A DNA stretch of 64,000 bases, from assembly GCF_024355225.1 (NCBI RefSeq), contig NZ_VCNH01000008.1, positions 1,178,001-1,242,000 of the forward strand, given 5' to 3'. This document shows positions 8,419 through 18,087 of the stretch, one piece after another; position 1 is the first letter of the stretch; each line of letters begins with the position of its first letter. Made by a program: the position numbers and the translations under genes. Source of the stretch: Roseovarius sp. M141 (GTDB lineage: Bacteria > Pseudomonadota > Alphaproteobacteria > Rhodobacterales > Rhodobacteraceae). The notes under the pieces were generated by a model, which saw nothing but the letters and a program-made list of their open reading frames with translations, searched no databases and was not told where the DNA came from.

Positions 8419-9474
8419 TTACTGAATTTCTTCGTCTTTCACGACAATCCAGTTTTTGTCGGCTGTCGGGTCTTGCCCAAGGGCTGTCTGCTCTGCCGCA
8501 TATTTGGTCCACATTTCTTCGATCTGCACCATGTATTTATCTTTGCGGTCGACCCAGATTCGCACGCCGCCATTCACAACATCTGTGGAATGAAACAGCA
8601 TGAAACTGTCATTTGCGGGAGTGTCACCGGCTACGATGATCGGCTTTTTCCACTGGTCCAGATACTCCAATATGGCGCCGGCCTTGCCGGACATCCATGT
8701 GGTGGGCGTCCACAGGTAGGGTGTCACAACCAGGTTTTTATTCCCTTGCTCATCATAATTGCCCTCACGTATCTGCTTGCGTGACGTGGTTACTTCGCCG
8801 GTTTCCGGGTCTTTCAAAAGCATCGAAACCCCCAGGACATTTTCTGGTTTGATATTATAACCATACTGAGGATCCGAGGCGACGGCGCGGACAGCTTCTT
8901 CGTTCGCGGCAGAAATGATGTACACTTCGATGCCATTTTCCATCAGGCGGTTCACCAGCTCGACCTGTCCCTGGTAAATTTCCGGCCGGTTGACTGTGCC
9001 TTCGACAACCTCATCGCCGTCATAATAGGTGATCGGGATTTCACCGTCATAAGCCATCAGCTCGTCCACATAACCTTCCAGCTCCCCCACGGTGAGACCG
9101 GAGAAGCTCTGCGCGACCCAAGGGTAACAGACCATGTCATCGACTTCGCACAAACGGTAGTAGTAGCTGTTCAGGCTTTCTTTGTGGTCCGCTGTATCCT
9201 TGAAAGGGATCACGACAAGCGAAGGATCAAGCGTTTCGCGGGTCAGGACGCCTTTCATCTCCAGGAATGGCAGGAGGGACTCGGTCAGATCGTAATGATA
9301 CATGGTGTTATCCATGTCAAAAACGGCATAGGCCCCGGAATTTGCGTTGGCGTCGATCAGCGCATTCAGCTTCTCTGCCGCATCTGCGGGCCAAGTCAGC
9401 AGCTCTGTCGCGGACGCTGTAAAAGCGAAACAAGCGGCCAGACCAGTGGCCCCGATCAGGTTTCTAATTTTCAT
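8419..9474 (-). CDS. pchP: Phosphorylcholine phosphatase homologue (HAD superfamily, exported)
   Basis: This 351-residue protein closely resembles Pseudomonas PchP, which hydrolyses phosphorylcholine to choline and phosphate outside the cytoplasm. It has a signal peptide (MKIRNLIGATGLAACFAFTASA). HAD motifs: I = DMDNT at 53-57, II = YIISAA, III lysine in WMSGKA, IV = GDTPAND. Segments such as SLLPFLEMKGVLTRE and LCEVDDMVCYPWVAQ match my memory of the Pseudomonas protein almost residue for residue. It lies downstream of betB and a BCCT transporter on the same strand, separated by gaps of about 150 bases. That context supports a role in supplying choline from phosphocholine. Confidence 0.85.
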   Translation of the reverse strand: MKIRNLIGATGLAACFAFTASATELLTWPADAAEKLNALIDANANSGAYAVFDMDNTMYHYDLTESLLPFLEMKGVLTRETLDPSLVVIPFKDTADHKESLNSYYYRLCEVDDMVCYPWVAQSFSGLTVGELEGYVDELMAYDGEIPITYYDGDEVVEGTVNRPEIYQGQVELVNRLMENGIEVYIISAANEEAVRAVASDPQYGYNIKPENVLGVSMLLKDPETGEVTTSRKQIREGNYDEQGNKNLVVTPYLWTPTTWMSGKAGAILEYLDQWKKPIIVAGDTPANDSFMLFHSTDVVNGGVRIWVDRKDKYMVQIEEMWTKYAAEQTALGQDPTADKNWIVVKDEEIQ

Positions 9475-9621
9475 GTGGTGTTATCCCTTTTTCAGTTGAA
9501 TAGCTCCGAGGTCTCCATGCGCTTCCTTGGCAGCGTGACACAAAAGTGAAAATTTGTCAGGAAACATAGCTTTCAGGTCGAAAGGCCCCAACCCGAACTC
9601 TATACGTAGGGCCCTGATGCA

Positions 9622-11094
9622 TCAGTAGGGGCTGTCGACAGGACCCGCGGCCACATAGACTGATTTCAGCTGTGTGTAGTGATCAAGCGCGGCGGCCGAA
9701 TTTTCGCGGCCAAAGCCCGAGGCCTTGACGCCACCAAAAGGCATCTGAACCGGCGTCTGATTGTAAGTGTTGATCCAACATGTGCCAGCCTCCAGTCGGT
9801 CGATGACACGGTGTGCCCGCGTTATGTCCTGGGTGAAAATGCCGGCGGCAAGGCCAAATTCGGTGGCATTGGCGCGTGCGACGACCTCATCTTCGCTGGC
9901 AAATTTCAACACACTCATAACGGGGCCGAAAATCTCTTCGCGGGCGATTCGCATGTCATCGGTGACACCGATGAAAACGGCGGGGCTGACAAAGAACCCG
10001 TCCGGCGCATCGCTGGGTGAAACGCGCACGCCTCCGGTTTGCAATGTAGCCCCTTCTGCCTTGCCGATCTCAATATAATCCAATGCGATCTGCATCTGTG
10101 CTTTGGTGACCATGGGACCATATTGCACATCGGGATTACGCGGATCACCGATGAGGATGCTTTCGGTGCGTTCGGTCAGGCGGGCGACAAACCGGTCATG
10201 AATTGCCTCATGCACGAACACGCGTGTGCCATTCGAACATATCTGGCCGGAGGAATAGAAATTCCCCAACATCGCCGCGCCTATGGCGCTTTCAATATCG
10301 GCATCTTCAAAGACAAGTATCGGAGATTTGCCGCCCAATTCCATGGTGATGTGTTTCAACGCTGCCGCCGCCGCGCCCGCGACCTTGCGGCCGGTCGGCA
10401 CGGATCCTGTCAGCGACACCTTTTCAATGCCGGGATGATTGACAAGCATTGCCCCGACATCTCCGTAGCCCTGGACCACATTGAACAGCCCCTTTGGCGC
10501 ACCGGCCTCTATAAAAATCTCGGCGATTTTCAGGGCGCAAAGCGGAGTTGTTTCGGAGGGTTTGAATATCATCGCGTTCCCTCCCGCCAATGCGGGGGCC
10601 GCCTTCCAGCACGCAATTTGCGTGGGGTAGTTCCACGCACCAATCCCCAGGCAAACGCCAAGAGGTTCGCGTTTGGTCAGGGCGAAATCTCCGCCGCCGA
10701 GGGGGATATACTGGCCGCTATCGGCCGCTATCATGCCGCCAAAAAACTCCAGACTGTCGGCGCCCGATGTCGCATCCGCCACCAGGGTTTCCTGAATGGG
10801 TTTGCCAGTGTCATAGGTTTCCAGCTCTGACAGGGCTTCGTTGTTCTCACGGATCAATTGCGCCGCCCGCTGCAGAACGCGCCCGCGTTCCAGTGGTGAG
10901 ACTGCCGCCCATATACGCTGCGCCCGTTGCGCACTTTCCACGGCTGCTTCGACGATGGCAGTCGTTGCCGAATGCAGCTTGGCCATCTGTTCCCCCGTCG
11001 CCGGAAAGATCACGTCGATGACAGCTCCGTCGGCATCCTCAACATACGCGCCGTCAACGAAATGCGATCCTTGCGGGGTGAGCGATAGGGACAT
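9622..11094 (-). CDS. betB: Betaine-aldehyde dehydrogenase
   Basis: This 490-residue NAD(P)-dependent aldehyde dehydrogenase should oxidise betaine aldehyde to glycine betaine. The general-base glutamate is E252 in MELGGKSP and the catalytic cysteine is C286 in GQICSNGT. The [13 protein letters not shown] segment is characteristic of the BetB branch. Length is normal for the family. No choline dehydrogenase (betA) or BetI regulator is next to it, so the first oxidation step must be encoded elsewhere. It sits between the transporter and phosphatase genes on the same strand. Confidence 0.9.
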   Translation of the reverse strand: MSLSLTPQGSHFVDGAYVEDADGAVIDVIFPATGEQMAKLHSATTAIVEAAVESAQRAQRIWAAVSPLERGRVLQRAAQLIRENNEALSELETYDTGKPIQETLVADATSGADSLEFFGGMIAADSGQYIPLGGGDFALTKREPLGVCLGIGAWNYPTQIACWKAAPALAGGNAMIFKPSETTPLCALKIAEIFIEAGAPKGLFNVVQGYGDVGAMLVNHPGIEKVSLTGSVPTGRKVAGAAAAALKHITMELGGKSPILVFEDADIESAIGAAMLGNFYSSGQICSNGTRVFVHEAIHDRFVARLTERTESILIGDPRNPDVQYGPMVTKAQMQIALDYIEIGKAEGATLQTGGVRVSPSDAPDGFFVSPAVFIGVTDDMRIAREEIFGPVMSVLKFASEDEVVARANATEFGLAAGIFTQDITRAHRVIDRLEAGTCWINTYNQTPVQMPFGGVKASGFGRENSAAALDHYTQLKSVYVAAGPVDSPY

Positions 11095-11249
11095 TGATGT
11101 TTACTCCATTGGATTTGAGGTCGTGATCGCGTTGCGCTGCGCAACTTTGCGCAGGGTGCAGGCCGGGGGAAATACTGCGATCTTCTGTGATATCTGAATT
11201 TGGGTGCCTGCCCCCGCCACCGGAACCAGCGGGAGCAGGCAAGTTAAGA

Positions 11250-12470
11250 TCAGTGAATACTTTCGATCTTCGCGAAATCGAGGCTGTTTTCCTCAGGAGA
11301 TCCTTCGATGGAGGCAACCTCCCTCCGCTTCATCAGCACAATATAAGCGATACAGGCCAGATAGATGCCGACAACAACAGCACCAATCCACTGGATTTGC
11401 AGCCACTGGCTTTGGAAGGCCAGCGTGAGGCCGAACAGAACGGCGACGTTGCCGGCGACATAGCCTGCCTTGCCGAACCGGTCAGTTGTCAGTGAAAGGT
11501 TGTCGGAATAAAGCCGGATCAGACTGTCAAGAGAGTTGATGACAAAGGTGACACCGACGATGACCATCGCAATGTTCAAGATGCCAGTCGTGTCGATTCC
11601 GTTGGTGTAATAGAAATACAGCACCGAAAACCAGATCGCGAGCGGGATAGACGGGATCACCAGCAGCGCCAGCAACAGGTGCTGTGTCCGCAAACCGCCA
11701 ACAAAACGAGACGTAAACTGACCAATCATGATCGACCAGGCAAACCACCAGAACAGGTAGAACTCATGGTAGTCGTTGATCGGAGACGCGAACTTGTGAA
11801 TGTTCCCGAAGTATCCTGTTGCCAGGTCGCTCAGGTTTGAAGCCATCGCGCCAAAGCCCATTCCGCCGAACAGCCACATGAAGACGATCAACGCAAGAAA
11901 CATGTACGTTGAACCCACGCTTAGGACTTTGACAAATTTTATGTCCGTGCTGGAATATGTGGCCGCCAGGATGACGCAGAATACAATCACATAGAACGTG
12001 GTGATCACTGTCTCGCCGTCACCTACCTCAGGAATGTAGAACGGCAGATAGACCAAAAAGAGGCTGGCCGTAAAAGCGCAGGTCCCGATGATGACGATGT
12101 TGTTCAGAATTTTTACGAACGGAATTTCAAAAAACTTGACCCGTGGCTCAATGACACAAAAATAGAAGCTGGTCAGGAAGTAGAAGCTCCAGATCAGAAA
12201 GCCCCAAAACCCGAATTCAATCGCCAGCGGGTTCGTAAATCCGTAATCCCCGGCGTTGGCGGTGTCAGCATAGGTTGGAAATTCGCCAAGCGGGAACATG
12301 ATGAGACCCACATCAAGCCCCGATGTGAACAAAATGGCGATGAAGGTGAAAAGCGGCACGGGCGTGACGCCGATAACCCGTAAGTTCCACCATTTGACGA
12401 CGCAAAACGCCACAAGCGCAAGTGCCATTATAATCCCGAATGAGATTATTATTGATAGTAAAGCCGCCAT
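11250..12470 (-). CDS. Short BCCT-family transporter (probably choline or betaine)
   Basis: This 406-residue membrane protein has about ten hydrophobic segments. The aromatic stretch FYLFWWFAWSIMIGQF at residues 237-252 matches the conserved BCCT signature of the substrate-binding helix, followed by SRFVGG. Typical BCCT carriers exceed 500 residues with 12 helices, so this is a compact form, but it shows no frameshift and has a strong ribosome site (GGGAGGAAC). With a phosphocholine phosphatase and BetB downstream, choline is the likely substrate; DMSP or betaine are alternatives because BCCT proteins carry these too. Confidence 0.75.
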   Translation of the reverse strand: MAALLSIIISFGIIMALALVAFCVVKWWNLRVIGVTPVPLFTFIAILFTSGLDVGLIMFPLGEFPTYADTANAGDYGFTNPLAIEFGFWGFLIWSFYFLTSFYFCVIEPRVKFFEIPFVKILNNIVIIGTCAFTASLFLVYLPFYIPEVGDGETVITTFYVIVFCVILAATYSSTDIKFVKVLSVGSTYMFLALIVFMWLFGGMGFGAMASNLSDLATGYFGNIHKFASPINDYHEFYLFWWFAWSIMIGQFTSRFVGGLRTQHLLLALLVIPSIPLAIWFSVLYFYYTNGIDTTGILNIAMVIVGVTFVINSLDSLIRLYSDNLSLTTDRFGKAGYVAGNVAVLFGLTLAFQSQWLQIQWIGAVVVGIYLACIAYIVLMKRREVASIEGSPEENSLDFAKIESIH

Positions 12471-12599
12471 ATAGTTCCTCCCAATTGGCTAGTGCGGTTA
12501 TCCACGCTTCCTGACGGTCTCCGTCAGCAGCCCTTTTGCACGCTTGTAGAATTCTTAGCACATTTGTTCTATGGGCTTTTCTTAGGCACGACACTTGGC

Positions 12600-12745
12600 G
12601 GTTCTGTTGCGTCGGTTTTGCCTGGCCGCAGAAGGGGCGATGTGACGCTGCCGCGCATGCGGCGCTCAGCCAGCAGGTCCAGCACATCCCTGTACAAGAG
12701 CGGATATCGCCAATGCAGCGGGTCGTGTCGCGAAGGTGGTAGAAA
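12600..12745 (-). mobile_element. IS6-family remnant (right copy)
   Basis: GGTTCTGTTGCG at 12600-12611 matches the terminal sequence at 8341-8352 in 11 of 12 positions. On the minus strand, 12656-12709 encodes RYPLLYRDVLDLLAERRM, the YRD-x-x-(D/E)-L-(L/M)-AERG helix-turn-helix segment of IS6 transposases. Both fragments read on the minus strand, as in the left copy. Most of the element is deleted, and its right side is cut by the IS256-family element. Confidence 0.5.
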
Positions 12746-12771
12746 TTCGAAGGTGGCGTAATCTCCGGGTG
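12746..12771 (+). repeat. Left terminal inverted repeat of the IS256-family element
   Basis: It begins TTCGAAGGTGGCG and matches the inverted right end in roughly 16 of 25 positions. It lies about 50 bases before the transposase start, as usual for the family. An outer GGTGGT at 12735-12740 also mirrors ACCACC just outside the right end, so the true tip could be a few bases further out. Confidence 0.5.
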
Positions 12772-12819
12772 ACTTGAACCCACCCAACCGGCGGCTGACA
12801 CCGCCAGGGAGATCACGCC

Positions 12820-14047
12820 ATGAAGAACAATACCGACACTGCCACGCTTTCGCTACTGTCCAATGAAACGGGCCATGATCCGATCGAGGATCGCCTTCGA
12901 GAAAATATCCGCGCCACGATCGAGGCGGTTTTCGAAGAGGAATTGGAGGCGTTTCTGGGGCGCTGCCGCTATGACCGCAGCACCGACAAACCCACGGGCT
13001 ACCGGCACGGCCACCGGGAGCGTCAGTTGATTGGCACGTTTGGGACCGGAGACGATAAGCGTGCCGCGTGCCCGCGCCGTCGATGAGACCGGCAAGACCA
13101 CGGAATGGCGCTCGAAGGCGCTGCCGCGTTATCAGCGGCTGACCAAGAAGGCTGAAGCGCTGATTGCCTCGGTCTACCTGGCAGGCACCAACACGCGGCG
13201 CGTGAAACGGGCGCTGTATGGGCTATTCGAAGGCGCGGTGAGCAAGGATGTGGTCAGCCGGGCCTGGCGCAAGGTGAAGGTCGACTGGGATGCCTGGGTG
13301 GCGCGCAACCTGGCCAATGAGGACATCGTCCGGCTGATCCTCGACGGCACGGTGATCAAGACGCGCATTGACAAGAAAGCCACCAACATCTCGGTGCTGG
13401 CGGCTATCGGCATACGCCGGGACGGGCAGAAGGTGCTGCTCTCGATTATGAATATGGGCGGTGAAAGCAAGGCTGCCTGGGCCGAGTTTCTCGGCGATCT
13501 CGACGCGCGCGGCCTGAAGCGACCGGAGTTTGTCATTGTCGACGGCGCTCCCGGTCTTGAGGCCGCTCTTGTCGCGCTCTGGGGAGAGGACCTGCCGATC
13601 CAGCGCTGCACGGTTCACAAGCATCGCAATCTTCTCGGCCACGCCCCGAAACGCATGCAGGACGAGTTGACCGAGGATTATCGCGACATGATCTATGCCG
13701 AAAATGCGGCTGAAATCGACAAGCGCCGCAAGGCGTTCCTGCGCAAATGGCGGTTGAAATGCCGCGCGGTGGCGGACAGCCTGGAAGAGGCCGGAGACCG
13801 GCTGTTCACCTTCACCCGGCTGGACCCGCCGCAGTGGAAATCAGCCCGCACGACAAACGCCATCGAGCGCCTGAACGAGGAGTTCCGCCGCCGCATCAAA
13901 ACCCAAACCGTGCTGCCCTGCGCCGAAACCGTGCCGATGCTGCTCTGGGCGCTGATGGCATCGGGCCAGATCCAGATGCGGAAAGTGGACGGTTGGGAAA
14001 CGCTGGCTCAGCCCATCGCCCCGATCAGCCTTGACCTCGCGGCCTGA
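12820..14047 (+). pseudogene. IS256-family transposase with a +1 frameshift
   Basis: The first 75 or so codons (from MKNNTDTATLSLL to RQLIGTFG) and the remaining ~330 codons (from PETISVPRARAV onward) are in different frames. The change lies at the GGG in TTTGGGACCGGA near 13042-13045; removing one G restores F-G-P-E. The DDE residues sit in LILDGT, VIVDGAP and NAIERLNEEF, all in the downstream frame. IS256 transposases are single-frame, so this is an inactivating mutation or a sequencing error in a G run rather than programmed shifting. Confidence 0.85.
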
Positions 14048-14079
14048 TCAGGCCCAAATCCCCATACTCGGAGAACGCC

Positions 14080-14105
14080 GCCGGGGAATTTCCACCAGAT
14101 TCGAG
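14080..14105 (-). repeat. Right terminal inverted repeat of the IS256-family element
   Basis: Read inward from 14105 it begins CTCGAATCTGGTGG and pairs with the left end. It lies about 35 bases after the transposase stop. Confidence 0.5.
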
Positions 14106-14416
14106 ACACCACCATGCAGCGGCACCGCCAACAGAATGCTCTTATTCGAACAGCGATGATGTTTGAAGGGATTGTGCCGCGCCAGCAGTGAGCCTCACGG
14201 GCCAATCCATACATGATATCAGACCCCGATACTGTTATCGCATCAGAACCACGGTAGTTTTGGCAGAGCACCTGACTCAGATATCTTATTGCTCATCGGT
14301 ACGCCTTCAACTAGCGTTTCGCACCGCTGACATCGTGTCCCACGATGCAGGGTGCTGAAAAGGGGAGGTCACCCTATAGCAATCCCGACCGATCTGGCTG
14401 GCCAAGGAGTAAATCG
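14106..14416. other. Leader region upstream of nadA
   Basis: This 311-base stretch has no supportable gene. A 6-base stem (AGGGTG at 14349-14354 with CACCCT at 14370-14375) lies 28 bases before the nadA ribosome site AAGGAG. The rest is probably the nad promoter region plus debris at the insertion-sequence boundary. Confidence 0.45.
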
Positions 14417-15466
14417 ATGCGTGACACTATACGTGAGCGCGAACTTGCATCTCATTATGCGCTGTCGCCTTCACCGGAGCTTGCCGCCGAGATGCACGAT
14501 ATCTACGCCCGGATGGAGCGTGTCGTGGCGCCCCCGGATTGGGCAATCTACGCGCCTTATGTAGCTGCAATCAACGCGCTCAAGAAAAAGCGCAACGCGG
14601 TCATTCTGGCGCATAATTACATGACCCCGGAAATCTTTCACGGCATCGCGGATTTTGTCGGCGATAGCCTACAGCTCGCAATCAAGGCAACCGAGGTGGA
14701 CGCCGACGTGATTGTGCAGTGCGGCGTACACTTCATGGCGGAAACCTCGAAGATCCTGAACCCGCCCAAGACGGTGCTGATCCCGGATATGGAAGCGGGC
14801 TGTTCGCTGGCCGAAAGCATCACCGCCGAAGGCGTGGCAGAAATGCGGGCAAGGTATCCGGGCGCGCCTGTTGTGACCTATGTGAACACCACAGCCGAGG
14901 TCAAAGCCGCGTCTGACATCTGCTGCACCTCGTCCAATGCCGCACAAATCGTTGCGGCGATGGACGGCGACACAGTGATCATGACGCCGGACAAATATCT
15001 GGCGCAGAACGTCGCCAAAGAGGTGCCGGGCAAACGTGTCGTCTGGTGGGAAGGCTCGTGTATCGTGCATGAACGCTATACAGCCAAGGACATTCAGGAT
15101 TTCCGCGAATGGAATCCCGGCACGCAGATTATCACGCATCCCGAATGCACGCCCGAAGTGGTGGCAGAGGCGGATTTTTCTGGCTCGACCAGTGGCATTC
15201 TGGACTATGTCCACCGGGAAAAACCGCGAAAGGCGATGCTGGTGACAGAGTGTTCCATGGCCTCGAACATTGCGGATGAACTGCCGGAGGTCGAATTCGT
15301 AGGGCCGTGCAACATGTGCCCTTACATGAAGAAAATCACGCTGGAAAAGGTGTTGTGGGCCCTGCACTCGATGAGCGGTGCTGTCGAGGTAGAACCCCAG
15401 GTTGCGGCCAAGGCACGGATCGCCGTCGAGAGAATGATAGACCTGTCGCGCAAGTTTGCGAGCTGA
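14417..15466 (+). CDS. nadA: Quinolinate synthase A
   Basis: NadA is a [4Fe-4S] enzyme that condenses iminoaspartate with dihydroxyacetone phosphate to give quinolinate for NAD. Conserved segments are LAHNYMTPEI, QCGVHFMAET, EGSCIVHERY and GPCNMCPYMKK, with the three cluster cysteines in the latter three regions. The start at 14417 (MRDTIRERE) has AAGGAG 8 bases upstream; an open frame extends upstream to 14345. At 349 residues it is normal for the family. It is first in a nadA-nadB-nadC operon. Confidence 0.93.
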   Translation: MRDTIRERELASHYALSPSPELAAEMHDIYARMERVVAPPDWAIYAPYVAAINALKKKRNAVILAHNYMTPEIFHGIADFVGDSLQLAIKATEVDADVIVQCGVHFMAETSKILNPPKTVLIPDMEAGCSLAESITAEGVAEMRARYPGAPVVTYVNTTAEVKAASDICCTSSNAAQIVAAMDGDTVIMTPDKYLAQNVAKEVPGKRVVWWEGSCIVHERYTAKDIQDFREWNPGTQIITHPECTPEVVAEADFSGSTSGILDYVHREKPRKAMLVTECSMASNIADELPEVEFVGPCNMCPYMKKITLEKVLWALHSMSGAVEVEPQVAAKARIAVERMIDLSRKFAS

Positions 15467-15479
15467 CGTAGCCCCGGCG

Positions 15480-17045
15480 ATGTTTGAAATTGAAACTGAC
15501 AGAATCGTCATCATAGGCGCAGGTTTGGGCGCGCTTTACGCGGCGCTGATGCTGTCACCGCGACCGGTGCTGATCATCTCACCCGAAGCCTTGGGGGGAG
15601 GGGCCAGCTCTGCATGGGCGCAGGGCGGCGTCGCCGCGGCTATGGACGCTGCCGACAGTGCCCAAATGCATGCCCGCGACACGGTACGCGCCGGGGCGGG
15701 GACCGTGGATGGCGATGTCGCGACTGCCGTGACCGCAGAGGCCAAGGCGCACATTCTCAGGCTGACCGAATTGGGCACGCCGTTTGATCGCGCGGCGAAT
15801 GGGGATTACATCATGTCCCGTGAGGCGGCGCATAGTTTTGCCCGTGTTGTCCGGGTGCGCGGCGATCAGGCCGGAGCGGAAATCATGCGAGCGTTGATCG
15901 CACAGGTGCGCGCGACCCCCTCGGTCCAGGCCCTGGAGGGGGTGGTGGCCGTCGGGCTGGACACGCGCGATGGTGACGTTATCGGCGTCGAGGTCGAGTT
16001 GTCTCGCCCCGAAGGCTCCCCTGCGGTGATGCTTAGGGGGGCGGCATATCTCGTGGCTGGTGGCGGGTCGGGCGGGTTGTTTGCGCTGACTACCAACCCG
16101 CCGCGTATTCGGGGGCAGGTGATCGGTATGGCCGCCCGTGCCGGTGCCGCGATTGCCGATGCGGAATTTGTTCAGTTTCACCCCACCGCGATTGATTGCG
16201 GAGAGGATCCCGCGCCGCTGGCGACAGAGGCCCTGCGCGGTGCGGGCGCACATCTGGTCAACAGCAACGGCGACCGGTTCATGCTGCCGATTCATGCCGA
16301 TGCGGAACTTGCGCCACGTGATGTCGTGGCGCGGGCGATCTATGCTCAAACGCAGGCGGGCTTGCGCCCCATGTTGGATACGCGTGCGGCCCTGGGGGGC
16401 CGGGTGCTGACTGATTTTCCCGCAGTCGCTCAGGCTTGCGCGCGGGCTGGTATTGACGCCGCGGTCCAGATGATCCCCGTCGCCGCCGCCGCGCATTATC
16501 ACATGGGCGGTATCGAAACTGACGATGGGAGTCGTGCCAGCCTTGGCAATCTGTGGGTTTGCGGCGAAGCATCCTCAACGGGGCTGCACGGGGCAAACCG
16601 GCTTGCCTCCAACGGTCTACTCGAAGCGTTGGTTTATGCACGCCGCTGCGCACAGAGCATTGATGTCGCGTTGGATATTCCTTTGTCCGACGTTGCCGTG
16701 GTGACGCTGCCCGACCTGCCGGCGGGCACGCCACCTGATCCGGGTTTGGTGCAGCAATTGCGCAATGCGATGACCAGCGGTGTAGGCGTCGTGCGGGATG
16801 CAGATGGATTGAAGCGGGCGCTTCGCACCATAGCCCGGATCGAGGCGGCGCAGCCCGACTGTACCGGCCTGCGCAACATGACCGCCTGTGCGACCATGAT
16901 CGCCGCCGCCGCGTTACTGCGCGAAGAAAGCCGTGGCGCCCATTATCGACGGGATTTTCCCGCACCCTCGGACACGGCGCGTCGCAGCCGCCAGATGTTC
17001 GCCGATGCAATCGCCCTGCGCAATACGATAGAGGCCGCACTATGA
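15480..17045 (+). CDS. nadB: L-aspartate oxidase
   Basis: NadB is the FAD enzyme that oxidises L-aspartate to iminoaspartate, the substrate passed to NadA. The Rossmann motif IGAGLGALYAAL is near residue 12, SSAWAQGGVAAA follows, and the active-site segments FHPTAI and HYHMGGIETD are present. The start at 15480 (MFEIE) follows the nadA stop by 13 bases. A TTG at 15456 is an alternative that would overlap nadA. At 521 residues it is normal length. The 3' end overlaps nadC by ATGA. Confidence 0.92.
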   Translation: MFEIETDRIVIIGAGLGALYAALMLSPRPVLIISPEALGGGASSAWAQGGVAAAMDAADSAQMHARDTVRAGAGTVDGDVATAVTAEAKAHILRLTELGTPFDRAANGDYIMSREAAHSFARVVRVRGDQAGAEIMRALIAQVRATPSVQALEGVVAVGLDTRDGDVIGVEVELSRPEGSPAVMLRGAAYLVAGGGSGGLFALTTNPPRIRGQVIGMAARAGAAIADAEFVQFHPTAIDCGEDPAPLATEALRGAGAHLVNSNGDRFMLPIHADAELAPRDVVARAIYAQTQAGLRPMLDTRAALGGRVLTDFPAVAQACARAGIDAAVQMIPVAAAAHYHMGGIETDDGSRASLGNLWVCGEASSTGLHGANRLASNGLLEALVYARRCAQSIDVALDIPLSDVAVVTLPDLPAGTPPDPGLVQQLRNAMTSGVGVVRDADGLKRALRTIARIEAAQPDCTGLRNMTACATMIAAAALLREESRGAHYRRDFPAPSDTARRSRQMFADAIALRNTIEAAL

Positions 17046-17908
17046 TGACCTTCCCACCCCTGCCCGAAATGATTCTGGAGCCTGTGGTCCGCGCGGCGCT
17101 AATGGAAGATCTGGGCACGTACGGCGACCTCACAACGCGCACTGTAATCCCTGCCGACACCATATATACCGCCCAGTTGCGCGCGCGGGAGGACGGTGTC
17201 GTATCGGGTATGCAGGTCGCCGAAATCGCATTCCGGCTGATCGACCGGTCGCTGGATATCCGATGCCTGAAACCGGACGGGCGCTCGATTTCCCAAGGGG
17301 ATGTGCTGATGGAAATCACTGGCTCTGCCGCGTCCATCCTGTCGGCAGAACGAGTGGCGCTGAATTTCGCCGGTCGATTGGCGGGCATTGCCACGCTGAC
17401 AGCGGCCTTTGTTGCGGAAACCAGGGGAACACGAACCCGGATTACCTGCACCCGCAAGACCACGCCGGGCTTACGGTTGGTGGAAAAGCAGGCGGTGCTG
17501 CACGGCGGCGGGTTCAATCATCGCTTTTCGCTCTCTGATGCTATTCTTATCAAGGATAACCACATCGCCGCAGTCGGCGGCGTCCGCCCGGCCCTTCGGT
17601 CAGTCAAGCAGCGCGCCTCGCACATGATTCGGGTCGAGATCGAAGTGGATCGTCTGGACCAACTGGCCGAGGTGCTGGACGAAGGCGGCGCTGATGTTGT
17701 CCTGCTTGATAATATGGACACAGCCACCCTCACAGAGGCCGTCGCCATGACCAAGGGCACGATTGCCCTCGAAGCATCGGGAAATATGCAGCTGAATCGG
17801 ATCGCGGAAGTCGCGGCAACGGGCGTTGACTATATCTCGTCCGGTGCCCTGACCCATTCCGCCCGGACCATTGATCTGGGGTTGGATTTTCAAGAGCGCC
17901 GCCCGTAG
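17042..17908 (+). CDS. nadC: Nicotinate-nucleotide pyrophosphorylase (quinolinate phosphoribosyltransferase)
   Basis: NadC converts quinolinate and PRPP to nicotinate mononucleotide, closing the de novo NAD branch encoded by this operon. Family signatures are EDLGTYGDLTT, TRKTTPGLR, EKQAVLHGGGFNHR and ILIKDNHI. At 288 residues it is typical. The start overlaps the nadB stop (ATGA). About 180 bases separate it from the bio promoter. Confidence 0.93.
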   Translation: MMTFPPLPEMILEPVVRAALMEDLGTYGDLTTRTVIPADTIYTAQLRAREDGVVSGMQVAEIAFRLIDRSLDIRCLKPDGRSISQGDVLMEITGSAASILSAERVALNFAGRLAGIATLTAAFVAETRGTRTRITCTRKTTPGLRLVEKQAVLHGGGFNHRFSLSDAILIKDNHIAAVGGVRPALRSVKQRASHMIRVEIEVDRLDQLAEVLDEGGADVVLLDNMDTATLTEAVAMTKGTIALEASGNMQLNRIAEVAATGVDYISSGALTHSARTIDLGLDFQERRP

Positions 17909-18087
17909 ATATGCATCGGTTGCGATGCAACGCGCGGATCTTACGCATTAAAAATTACAAATAGCGTCCGGATCCATTCAGCGCAATCGCCGCTCACGGG
18001 CGTCACGGTGAACGTGTGGGCGCTGGCGTGGACCGGATGTCTGATGCTGCGCACAAAAGGTATTTTTGCAAGAAAGCGCGAGAGATG

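Larger units (their letters stand above)
12746..14105 (+). mobile_element. IS256-family insertion sequence
   Basis: This is a roughly 1.36-kb element with one Mutator/IS256-type transposase gene. Imperfect terminal inverted repeats of about 26 bases can be aligned: TTCGAAGGTGGCG from 12746 inward against CTCGAATCTGGTGG read from 14105 inward, both continuing into a shared TCC and G-rich block. The exact ends and target duplication are uncertain. It inserted next to the right IS6 remnant, between the choline module and the nad operon. Confidence 0.75.

Noticed and set aside
13031..13060. Programmed frameshifting in the IS256 transposase
   Set aside because: The family uses a single frame. There is no slippery A-tract or downstream stem; a one-base insertion in a G run explains it better.
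14345..14416. Possible TPP-type aptamer before nadA
   Set aside because: The stretch ACCCTATAGCAATCCCGACC followed by GATCTGG resembles the 3' half of a TPP riboswitch, but the GGCTGAGA core is missing and nad genes are not TPP targets. It is recorded only as a small hairpin.
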